This document shows positions 10,000 through 16,941 of a stretch of DNA of 64,000 bases, one piece after another. Numbering within the stretch: position 1 is the stretch's first letter; every line of letters starts with the position of its first letter. The translations under genes were made by a program, and so were the position numbers. The notes under the pieces are model-generated. The model was not told the origin of the DNA, made no database searches, and saw only the letters and a program-made list of their open reading frames with translations. This stretch comes from Rugamonas sp. (GTDB lineage: Bacteria; Pseudomonadota; Gammaproteobacteria; Burkholderiales; Burkholderiaceae_D): contig NZ_JANXMI010000038.1 in NCBI RefSeq assembly GCF_025354735.1, positions 81,112 through 145,111 on the forward strand. Reading direction: 5' to 3'.

Positions 10000-11160
10000 T
10001 CAGAGGAAGGAAATCGTCATTTCATCATTGCCGTTGGCGGGGATCATGTCGGCCTTGGTGGTCAGCATCGTGATGCCGTCCTTGTCCGCGTAGGCCGGCG
10101 TGGTCAGCTGTACGCTCGGCGCGTCGATCTTCACTTTGTTGCCGGTCACCGTGCCTTGCGTGACCGAGAACGGGCCCAGCACCACGTTTTTGATCTGGGT
10201 CCACCAGTCCTTGGCGCTCACGGTTGTAGCTTCCATGGTGATCGAGCCACTGACCTTGCGGTCCGTGATAATCACGCTTTCAGTGCCGCCGACCAGCGAC
10301 CGGAACACGACGTTGTTGCCGAAGTCGAACGACATGTCGCTGCCGACGGCGCCGGCGAAGCCCGCCACCACCAAACCGGTCGTATTGCGGTTGTTGACGG
10401 CCAGTGGCGCTTTGAAGCCCGTCAGCGTGACGCCCGGCGAGCTGCCGTCGGCCACATCGACATACAGGCCCGAGAACGTGAAGCTAAACATCGGGATCGC
10501 CTGGGCGGTCATCTTGATTTGCACGGTCCCGCGGGCGCCCAGCAGCTTGTGGACGACGGTATCAACGACGCAGGTGATCGTGGTGGATTCGTAGCCGATG
10601 GAGATCGGCTGGTACACCACCTGCGCCGGGATCGAGTAGGTCGTCGTGACGTCGGCGGCGACAGCCAGGGGCGCGGTGAAGGTGGCAACCTTGGTCGCGC
10701 CGACGTACGTCGCGATCACGGGGCTGGCGCCGCTGTCGGCGCCGCCGGTCAGATTGATCGTCATCCCGTTGTAAGCACCGTCGATGGCCGAGGCGGACAC
10801 GCCCAGCGTGATGCTGGAGATGCTGCCGGCCGTGGCCGTGCCGGTGGATGCGGTCGCCAGAATGGTCTCGGACAAGCCGCAGGCGCGCAACAGTGGGCCG
10901 TAAGCCGGCGCGGTACCGGCAGTACCGGAGCCGGCCATTTCAACGTCGAAGGCCAGCTTCGCGTAGATTGCCGCGAGCACCGATGGGTTGTTGCCCAGAT
11001 AGGATTTGATGTTATTACGCTCGACGAGCGTCATTTCCATCGGCGAGACGGTCAGGTTGCTCATCAGGATGGCGTTGGCGCCGCCGGTCGGCGTTGCGTC
11101 CGTGCCGTAGGTCGTTTCGATTTTCGCCAAAATGGCGCGCTTGCGGGTCAAAAGAGGCAT
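10000..11160 (-). CDS. Phage major tail tube protein
   Basis: A 386-residue protein starting MPLLTRKRAILAK and continuing with the ETTYGTDATPTG type of opening typical of long tail tube proteins. The middle holds an Ig-like Ala/Gly/Thr-rich insert (about residues 105-180). It sits between connector/terminator genes and the chaperone, the standard place for the tube subunit. A terminator-like hairpin lies in the small gene just upstream and another follows this gene, consistent with separate, high-level expression. The family is assigned from gene order and N-terminal pattern. Confidence 0.88.
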   Translation of the reverse strand: MPLLTRKRAILAKIETTYGTDATPTGGANAILMSNLTVSPMEMTLVERNNIKSYLGNNPSVLAAIYAKLAFDVEMAGSGTAGTAPAYGPLLRACGLSETILATASTGTATAGSISSITLGVSASAIDGAYNGMTINLTGGADSGASPVIATYVGATKVATFTAPLAVAADVTTTYSIPAQVVYQPISIGYESTTITCVVDTVVHKLLGARGTVQIKMTAQAIPMFSFTFSGLYVDVADGSSPGVTLTGFKAPLAVNNRNTTGLVVAGFAGAVGSDMSFDFGNNVVFRSLVGGTESVIITDRKVSGSITMEATTVSAKDWWTQIKNVVLGPFSVTQGTVTGNKVKIDAPSVQLTTPAYADKDGITMLTTKADMIPANGNDEMTISFL

Positions 11161-11162
11161 GA

Positions 11163-11354
11163 TTACTCCGTGGTGGTGGTGGGTTTGTCAGCCGGCGCAA
11201 CCGACTCAACAGGCGTAAAAAAACCCGCCGTAGCGGGTTGGTTCGGTGCGTCTGACGCGGGCGGCGCGTAGTCAGTTCTGGAAATGAGCTTGCGTTCGCC
11301 GGTCGCCGGATCGATGGCGTAGCTGCCGCCGACACCACTATTTAAGTCGTTCAT
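11163..11354 (-). CDS. Small hypothetical protein upstream of the tail tube gene
   Basis: A 63-residue, Pro/Ala/Thr-rich, probably disordered polypeptide ending in TTTTE. It is translationally packed: its start overlaps the upstream stop by ATGA, and its stop (11163-11165) is two bases from the next ATG. A hairpin with a T-run on the minus strand lies within its coding sequence (about 11215-11238). No family is recognised. It may exist mainly as a coding bridge carrying the attenuator. Confidence 0.6.
   Translation of the reverse strand: MNDLNSGVGGSYAIDPATGERKLISRTDYAPPASDAPNQPATAGFFTPVESVAPADKPTTTTE
11213..11238 (-). terminator. Intrinsic terminator inside the 63-residue ORF
   Basis: On the minus strand AACCCGC (loop TACG) GCGGGTT is followed at once by a run of T residues (seven As at about 11217-11224 on the plus strand). 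This is a textbook intrinsic terminator shape, about 55 bases before the tail tube start. Ribosomes translating the small ORF would cover it, so it may act only on untranslated RNA. Confidence 0.65.
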
Positions 11355-11767
11355 GCCGTGCTCTCCTGGACGCGATATTTGATTTGGTAGGCCACGCGGG
11401 TGATGCCGGCGGCAGGGTTTTCAACGTCGATGGCGCGCTGAATTTGCTTCACGTTCAAGTCGACAACGAAATCGGACAGGCCGAGCTGGCGGTCCGCGTA
11501 CAGCGCTTCGTGCGCGGCCTTGCGCGTCGGCTCAGGCGCCAACTTAGGGTTCTCGCCGTCGGCACCAATCAGTAGGTCGAAATTGAGGTTCCAGTAAATG
11601 AAGCCCTGGCCGAACACGTTGTCTGCCAATTCGTCACCGATATCGATCACGATGCATGGCTTGTTCTCGAATCCGTACAGCGAGTCGGTGTCGTCGCGGA
11701 CCGTAAGGCCGGCGGCGGCGAGGATGGCCTCAATGCGCGCCGCGATGATTTCGGTCTGAGTCATCAA
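11351..11767 (-). CDS. Tail terminator-like protein
   Basis: A 138-residue protein with an N-terminal helix (IIAARIEAILAAAG) followed by mixed alpha/beta sequence. It is encoded between a DUF3168-type connector protein and the tail tube, the slot used by gpU-like tail terminator or tail completion proteins. It overlaps both neighbours by ATGA. The assignment is from synteny and size. No specific motif confirms it. Confidence 0.55.
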   Translation of the reverse strand: MMTQTEIIAARIEAILAAAGLTVRDDTDSLYGFENKPCIVIDIGDELADNVFGQGFIYWNLNFDLLIGADGENPKLAPEPTRKAAHEALYADRQLGLSDFVVDLNVKQIQRAIDVENPAAGITRVAYQIKYRVQESTA

Positions 11768-12159
11768 GTTTCCCGGTAGTGAATTTTGAATTTCGAATGC
11801 GTGAAGTAGATGCGCGTCTCGCTGTCGTAGCTGTCCGCGTTGTTCAGGCCGAAGCAGTCGTCTACCTGGATGCCGTTCACCGTCACGTTGCGAGTGCGGT
11901 CAAGCGCACGCGAAACGGCAAGGACAATGGCCGCCGCCTCCAGGCGCGTCCGCGACCAGGTCGAAACCTGCAATATCGCCCAGCAAATACCTGGATTCGA
12001 TGTCGATCCGACGCTGTTGCCGTCATCGACCTTTTGGTACGTCACCGACGGATAGGTCGGGTTGTCCGGCATCACATCCTGATAAAGCCGCCCGGCAATC
12101 AGCGTGGTCAGCGCGGTCGACCGCGACAGCAGGCCGCGCACCGCGATGTATTCGTTCAT
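11764..12159 (-). CDS. DUF3168-family head-tail joining/tail completion protein
   Basis: A 131-residue protein matching the DUF3168 pattern: an N-terminal helix, then a GRLYQDVMPDNPTYPSVTYQK-like segment and an LQVSTWSRTRLEA segment leading into the C-terminal helix. The start chosen is the ATG at 12157-12159, which overlaps the upstream stop as ATGA. A longer frame upstream is antisense-like Arg-rich sequence. DUF3168 proteins sit between gp10-like and tail tube genes and are thought to complete the head-tail joint. Confidence 0.8.
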   Translation of the reverse strand: MNEYIAVRGLLSRSTALTTLIAGRLYQDVMPDNPTYPSVTYQKVDDGNSVGSTSNPGICWAILQVSTWSRTRLEAAAIVLAVSRALDRTRNVTVNGIQVDDCFGLNNADSYDSETRIYFTHSKFKIHYRET

Positions 12160-12665
12160 GCGAGGTCCGATTCGAGATTGGCACTGATGGTGGCGACGAC
12201 CATGTCGATGGCGTCCTGCGCGCGCTCGCGCAACGCTGGCGCCATGTATGGGTATGCCGGCGTGTTGCTGGTCGATGCCGCGCGCTGTGCAGCGCGACTG
12301 CGGCGGCCGCCTTTGAGCGCTTCGCCAAGTTTGCGGTTGATGTGTCCCTGTTCCACCCACAATGCGTAAAAGGCCGATTGAGCGCCGAACTTGTCCGACT
12401 GCTTGGCTGTAAGTGAGCCGGCCACCACATTAAAGACGACGCGTGTTGGCGAGCCGCGACGCGACGTCGTGCGGATCGATGCCTTCAGTGCGCCCGTCAA
12501 CTCATTCGGGCCGCCGGCCCCTTCGAAGTTCGCCCGGGCCTGGTCACGGATCAGGTTGGCGCCTTGTCGTAGCCCCGACCGGAGGCTGCCGATCACCAGC
12601 CGCTCCGGTAACGCGTTGAGGCGCCCGATCACTTCGTTGAGGCCGTCAAGCTTCAAGTCAGCCAT
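12156..12665 (-). CDS. HK97 gp10-family head-tail joining protein
   Basis: A 169-residue protein with the usual gp10-like layout: GLNEVIGRLNALPERLV at the N-terminus, a central helix with LIRDQARANF, then a TGALKASIR segment and a C-terminal RPAFLA-type helix represented by YPYMAPALRERAQDAIDMV. It is located between the head closure and DUF3168 genes and overlaps both. The protein would join tail to head in the virion neck. Confidence 0.87.
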   Translation of the reverse strand: MADLKLDGLNEVIGRLNALPERLVIGSLRSGLRQGANLIRDQARANFEGAGGPNELTGALKASIRTTSRRGSPTRVVFNVVAGSLTAKQSDKFGAQSAFYALWVEQGHINRKLGEALKGGRRSRAAQRAASTSNTPAYPYMAPALRERAQDAIDMVVATISANLESDLA

Positions 12666-13002
12666 TATTCATCCCCTCCGAGCACGACAATTGCAGCGAT
12701 TCATGCCGCTCGTCGGCATCGATCGAGGCATGAATATTGAACACCCGCGCGCCGTAAAGGATGCGGTTCTTAGTCATCGCCAACGGATCGGCGAACTGAG
12801 CTTGGTAGCGGATCAGCACCAGGTGCGTCACCTCGTGCAGGGTGGCCTGCGCCTTGATGCGCTCGCGGCCCGATAGCGAGCCGACGTCGGCCCACACCGT
12901 GGCGATGGTCGACCAGTCGGCGGGATCGGGCTGGCCCAGCGCGTCCTGCGTTCCCGCTGGCGCCTGTATCTGCACGCGATGACGCATTCCACCGGCGCGC
13001 AT
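12658..13002 (-). CDS. Head closure/head-tail adaptor protein (SPP1 gp16-like)
   Basis: A 114-residue protein starting at the ATG 13000-13002 (MRAGGMRHRVQIQ), the classic opening of the phage head-tail joining family. The WADVGSLSGRER segment fits the same family. Its start overlaps the upstream stop as TAATG. Frames further upstream read antisense-like sequence and were not used. It would close the portal vertex after DNA packaging. Confidence 0.82.
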   Translation of the reverse strand: MRAGGMRHRVQIQAPAGTQDALGQPDPADWSTIATVWADVGSLSGRERIKAQATLHEVTHLVLIRYQAQFADPLAMTKNRILYGARVFNIHASIDADERHESLQLSCSEGMNNG

Positions 13003-13877
13003 TAGTAGATGTCCGAGATGTACGGGTCGAGCAAGCCATCGACGTACGGCAGCGCCTCGATCTTGCCGCGCGCCAGAATCGCCACCTCTTCCCGATTTTC
13101 GAAGATCGACCCGAGCCGCAGCAGCATCCACGAGCGGATGCCCTCGGGCACGATGCCGATGTAGCCGCGACCTGTGCCGGCATCAGCGAAGGCCACTGCG
13201 GCGCCCGTCGCGTCCAGCAACGTGTACTGGCCTGCGCTGGGCGTGCTGTCAATCGTATAGATCGCTTCGGGGTTGAGTGCGACCGGCAGCGCGCCGCCCG
13301 AGTTATAGAACTGAACTTGCGCGCCCGGCAGCCAAGTGACCGGGCCGGTCACGCTGAATTGAGCGCCGCTGACAGGGAAAGTGACAGGTGACGCGAAGCC
13401 GACATCGTAGGTCACGAATACAGAGGCGATCTGCGGCATTGCGATGGGCCACACCTTGCCGAATGCAGGGGTAATGATCGCCGGCGTCAGCGCCGCGTTC
13501 ACCACATAATCCGCTGGCGAGACCGTCTGCATGGTGCCGGCCATGTCGATGTACTGGATCGCGATGATATCGACCAGCGGTGAGCGCGGGAGGACGATGG
13601 CACTTGACGGCACGGCGCCGCGCGTGGACAGACTGGAGTTCCAGCAGTCCGAGCCGGGGAACGCGTTCAGCACCAGCTTGTAGCGCGCGTGCAGGAGTTG
13701 CAACTTGGTGCGCATCTCGGCAGCCTGGCGCGCCGCCGATATCAGCAGCCTCAGCTTGGCGTCGTCGTCGGTGTAGTCGATGCGCCGATCAAGGCGCGCC
13801 TCGGCGACATTGATGCACTCGCCCACCGGGGGAATAAGGCAGATTTCTGGCACGCTGGCTCCCGAGTAGCCCGGCAC
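13002..13877 (-). CDS. Head-tail connector protein (phiE125 gp8-like) with Ig-like insert
   Basis: A 291-residue protein. The N-terminal part (VAEARLDRRIDYTDDDAKLRLLISAARQ) and the C-terminal helix ending in a YIxxIY-type tail match gp6/gp8-type connectors that stack under the portal. Between about residues 165 and 245 there is an inserted beta-rich segment with Gly/Pro/Thr, longer than in typical 190-residue connectors. That insert may be an added Ig-like decoration. It lies between a small structural protein and the head closure gene, as expected. Confidence 0.8.
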   Translation of the reverse strand: MPGYSGASVPEICLIPPVGECINVAEARLDRRIDYTDDDAKLRLLISAARQAAEMRTKLQLLHARYKLVLNAFPGSDCWNSSLSTRGAVPSSAIVLPRSPLVDIIAIQYIDMAGTMQTVSPADYVVNAALTPAIITPAFGKVWPIAMPQIASVFVTYDVGFASPVTFPVSGAQFSVTGPVTWLPGAQVQFYNSGGALPVALNPEAIYTIDSTPSAGQYTLLDATGAAVAFADAGTGRGYIGIVPEGIRSWMLLRLGSIFENREEVAILARGKIEALPYVDGLLDPYISDIY

Positions 13878-13895
13878 GTGGCCGGGCCGGATTAC

Positions 13896-14357
13896 TTAAA
13901 CCGCCTGGGTGACGGCGACCGGATTGAACGTGCCGGCCGGTGCATAGCGGGCGTTGTTGCCGAACAGCTCGGCCGACAACAGGGACGCCGCGTTACCGAC
14001 CGTGACCGACAGCGCCACGAAGCCGAAGCCATTGTTCACATCCAGATCCTCACCGCGCGCCTCAATGGACACCAGCGTGTTGCTGCCGGCGGCGGCCAGC
14101 ACCTGGGCGATAGCCTTGCCGGCGATATCCTTGGCGCCGGTGCCGGTGGCATCCTGTGCCTGGCGCAGCTTGGCGTCGATGGTGCCGGTAGCGGTCATCG
14201 CGCCAATGTTGATGAAGGCTGCGATGGAATGGAAGCTCGCCAACGGGAACCAGTTGACGGCGCCGGCGGCGGCCAGCACGGTGCTAGCGGCGGTGCTGGC
14301 CGGCGGGATCGCGGCGAGACGGGCGATGCGTTCGTTCAGTTTGATATTGGTATTCAT
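13896..14357 (-). CDS. Small Ala-rich phage structural protein, function unknown
   Basis: A 153-residue Ala/Gly/Thr-rich protein (MNTNIKLNERIARLAA...) lacking signal peptide or membrane segments. It sits between major capsid and connector genes. Good AAAGTCACCC spacing precedes its ATG, and a strong terminator for the capsid transcript lies just before it. Position and composition suggest a head decoration or minor structural protein, but no family is recognised. Confidence 0.65.
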   Translation of the reverse strand: MNTNIKLNERIARLAAIPPASTAASTVLAAAGAVNWFPLASFHSIAAFINIGAMTATGTIDAKLRQAQDATGTGAKDIAGKAIAQVLAAAGSNTLVSIEARGEDLDVNNGFGFVALSVTVGNAASLLSAELFGNNARYAPAGTFNPVAVTQAV

Positions 14358-14376
14358 GGGTGACTTTCTGAATGAG

Positions 14377-14405
14377 GTAGAAAAACCGGCGCGACGTGCG
14401 CCGGA
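14377..14405 (-). terminator. Intrinsic terminator after the major capsid gene
   Basis: On the minus strand CCGGCGC, a five-base loop and GCGCCGG are followed by TTTTT (plus-strand 14381-14404). This is a strong perfect seven-base-pair stem with U-tract placed about 25 bases after the capsid stop, so the capsid message can end here. Confidence 0.8.
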
Positions 14406-14429
14406 TTTGCAGGCGTCAGTCGCGCTCGA

Positions 14430-15731
14430 TTAGCGCGCGCCCAGCAGCACGAACGGCGACAGCTTGTTGGCGCTCTTGGCGGGCGTGATCGGCGTCAGGA
14501 TCTTGCTTTCGCCGTCCATGCGGAACGTGGTGCGGAACGCGGTGGCGTCGGCGTCGAAGTACAAGTGCATCGACGTCGCCAGTTCCATGCCGGCCGCCTT
14601 GGTGATGGTCTGGTAGTAGCTCAGATCGACCAGCATCACGTCGCCGGCGGAGCTGAACGCGTTGGCGTGCTGCGACACCATGATTGGACGGCCCAGCAGC
14701 GTGCCGTACGGGTTTCCCTGGATGCCACCGGTGAGGCCGCCCGATGGGATGTAGATCGGGTAATTACCCAGCGTCAGGGTGAACAATGCCGGCAACACGT
14801 CGTTGTTGATGATCCACACCGAGTTCGGGAAGGAGCCGGGCGGCAGGCGAGCGATCATATTCGCGAGGTTGAGCGCGGTGAGTGTGTTGGTCGATTGGCC
14901 CGTGTCTTTCGGCACGGTGACGGCGGCATTGCCGGCCAGGGCACCCAGCGGGACGCCGGCGCCGGAGCCGAACAGGATTGCTTCATTTGCTTTCCACATG
15001 ACGGACATGCCGATTTTCTTCGGCAGGTACGAGGCCATCGCATTGCTGTCATCGAGCATTTCGTCGCTGACAGGGACGAGCGCCATCAGCTTTTTGAGGC
15101 GGAGGTTAGTCACGCCGAATACGGGCTTCGTTTGCTGACCCGCCGCTGCTTCATTTTGCCAGTAAGCGCGCACGCCATTGGTGCCCCATGGCGTGGTCTC
15201 ATCTTTCGGGAAGGCCATGCCGTTGCCGCTCACGTTGACGTTGTCGGTCAGCGGCAGCAGTGCAGTGTCGGTCAGCGACAGTTGGAAAATCTCCTTGCCG
15301 AATTCCGGCGGGATCAGAAAGCCGCCGTCGGCGCCGTTGCTTTCATTTGCATAAGTTCCTGGGGCTGCGGCGTCGACGGTGAGCCGCTTATCGATGGCGT
15401 GGCCGTTCTGCTTTGCCGACTGGGCGCCGCGCACCGCCTTCATGAACTCGCCGGACGACTTGAAGCCGCCCCGCGGATCTTCGGAGCTGTTTTCCGAAAC
15501 GCTCATGCGACCGTCGCCTGGGACGACAACGCCGGCAGCGACATCGGCCGCTTCCAGTTCCTCAGCGCGGCGGATACGGGCATCGAAGCCGCGCGCCTCA
15601 GCCATGTGGGCGTCGTATTGGACGCTTTCTTCAGCAGTCAGGTCGCGGCCGGCGGCCTCGGCGGCAGCATTCAATGCCGATGCTTTGCCGATGACGGCGG
15701 CTTTCTGTTGTTGCAGGAGACGTTTGTTCAT
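14430..15731 (-). CDS. HK97-family major capsid protein
   Basis: A 433-residue protein. The start is set at ATG 15729-15731 because a good GAGAGAG ribosome site precedes it; the longer frame runs through a terminator. Residues 1-100 form a charged coiled-coil scaffolding-like delta domain. The mature shell domain follows, with GGFLIPPEFGKEIFQL, a typical HK97-fold opening, and PYGTLLGRPIMVSQHAN near the C-terminus. The S49-type protease encoded upstream would cleave the delta domain. It is flanked on both sides by intrinsic terminators. Confidence 0.93.
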   Translation of the reverse strand: MNKRLLQQQKAAVIGKASALNAAAEAAGRDLTAEESVQYDAHMAEARGFDARIRRAEELEAADVAAGVVVPGDGRMSVSENSSEDPRGGFKSSGEFMKAVRGAQSAKQNGHAIDKRLTVDAAAPGTYANESNGADGGFLIPPEFGKEIFQLSLTDTALLPLTDNVNVSGNGMAFPKDETTPWGTNGVRAYWQNEAAAGQQTKPVFGVTNLRLKKLMALVPVSDEMLDDSNAMASYLPKKIGMSVMWKANEAILFGSGAGVPLGALAGNAAVTVPKDTGQSTNTLTALNLANMIARLPPGSFPNSVWIINNDVLPALFTLTLGNYPIYIPSGGLTGGIQGNPYGTLLGRPIMVSQHANAFSSAGDVMLVDLSYYQTITKAAGMELATSMHLYFDADATAFRTTFRMDGESKILTPITPAKSANKLSPFVLLGAR

Positions 15732-15747
15732 TTTTTCTCTCTCGGAA

Positions 15748-15774
15748 ATGAAAAAACCGCCACGAGGGCGGTTC
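15748..15774 (-). terminator. Intrinsic terminator between protease and capsid genes
   Basis: On the minus strand AACCGCC, a four-base loop and GGCGGTT are followed by TTTTTT (plus-strand 15750-15773). It lies only about 20 bases upstream of the capsid start, so capsid expression would need readthrough, antitermination or its own promoter. Confidence 0.78.
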
Positions 15775-15874
15775 GGAATTGCTGCTGGGTGCACATTCGA
15801 CCGTTGGGCCGGGACGGCGACGACTCGAAGGAGCGGCTCCGGCGGGCCTGTGCAGGCCCAATTCGATGGATGAT

Positions 15875-16900
15875 TTAGATGGATGCCATTTCGAGCTGAC
15901 GGCGGCGGGCGGCGGCGCGGCGCGCGAAGTCATTGACTGGCTGCTGCGCCAGCAAGGCGGCAGCTTCCAGTTCCAATGACTCAGCCGGCTCGGCTGCGGA
16001 AAATTCGGTGAGTGATTCAGCCTTGGCGCCGGCGCCGGACTTGATCGCCTTTTTCATTTTCCCGACAACGTCGTCGAAGGAGCAGACGCCGTCGACCATG
16101 CCGGCCGCCAGCGCATCTGAGGCCAGCAGGCAGCGGCCCTGCCCCATGCCGTCGCGCACCGACGCAATCGCCGCGCCGCGACCCTTGGCGACAGCTTGCG
16201 TGAACGATGCGTAGTAGGCATCGACCTGGCTCTGGAGGAACGCCTGGCCTTCGGCGTCGAGCGGGCCCAGGCTATTGCCTTCGACCTTGTACTTGCCGGC
16301 CGAGACGAACGAGCACTTGTAGCCCTCCATCTCCAGCGCCGCCGACTCGTCGACATGCTGCATGTACACGCCGATGGAGCCGGCCTGGCCACCCGGCGTC
16401 ATGAACAGCTGTGCGCACTGCGAGCCGGTCCAATAGGCTGCCGACGCACACAGTGAGTTGACGTAGCCGTAGATCGGCTTCGTCGAACGTGCCGAGAAGA
16501 TGGCCGACGCCAGCTCGGCGGTGCCGAAGACGGAACCGCCAGGACTATCGATGTCGATGATGATGCCGGCGACACTGTCATCGGCCAGCGCTGCGTTGAG
16601 GGCGGAGGTAAATGCCTGCGTCGACGTGCCACCGCTACCGGAAATATCGTCTGCCATCGATGCCCGCTGCGACATCACGCCGTACAGGGGCAGCACGGCA
16701 ATGTTGCCGCCGGCGGCGCTGGAAGACTTGGCGCGCGCGGCGCGGGCAGCCTGCGCGGCCTGAACGTCGGCCATGACCTCCGGAGTCGCGGCGGCGCCGG
16801 CCGACCAGCGGCGCAGCACGCCGGCGAATGTGGCCAGGTGCTGTTGGTCCATCGCCCAAGGCGTGTTGGCGAACGCCGCCAACAAAAGTGATCGTTTCAT
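15875..16900 (-). CDS. S49-family prohead protease (ClpP/SppA-like)
   Basis: A 341-residue serine protease with the SppA/S49 fold. DIDSPGGSVFG (about residues 116-126) is the oxyanion-loop region, Ser153 in CASAAYW is the likely nucleophile, and Lys203 or Lys205 in SAGKYKVEG is the likely general base. The C-terminal 60 residues are Ala/Glu-rich and may form scaffolding. The ATG 16898-16900 is chosen because AGAGAG precedes it at good spacing. It lies upstream of the capsid gene, as in phages where this enzyme matures the prohead. Confidence 0.92.
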   Translation of the reverse strand: MKRSLLLAAFANTPWAMDQQHLATFAGVLRRWSAGAAATPEVMADVQAAQAARAARAKSSSAAGGNIAVLPLYGVMSQRASMADDISGSGGTSTQAFTSALNAALADDSVAGIIIDIDSPGGSVFGTAELASAIFSARSTKPIYGYVNSLCASAAYWTGSQCAQLFMTPGGQAGSIGVYMQHVDESAALEMEGYKCSFVSAGKYKVEGNSLGPLDAEGQAFLQSQVDAYYASFTQAVAKGRGAAIASVRDGMGQGRCLLASDALAAGMVDGVCSFDDVVGKMKKAIKSGAGAKAESLTEFSAAEPAESLELEAAALLAQQPVNDFARRAAARRRQLEMASI

Positions 16901-16941
16901 GTCACATCTCTCTTGGTCAAAAATCAAATGGGTAGCGCTCG

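Noticed and set aside
9988..11271. 427-residue plus-strand ORF
   Set aside because: It is antisense to the tail tube gene, is Arg/Gly/His-rich as expected for a GC-rich shadow frame, and has no ribosome site.
14565..15878. 437-residue plus-strand ORF
   Set aside because: Shadow of the capsid gene on the other strand with shadow-like composition.
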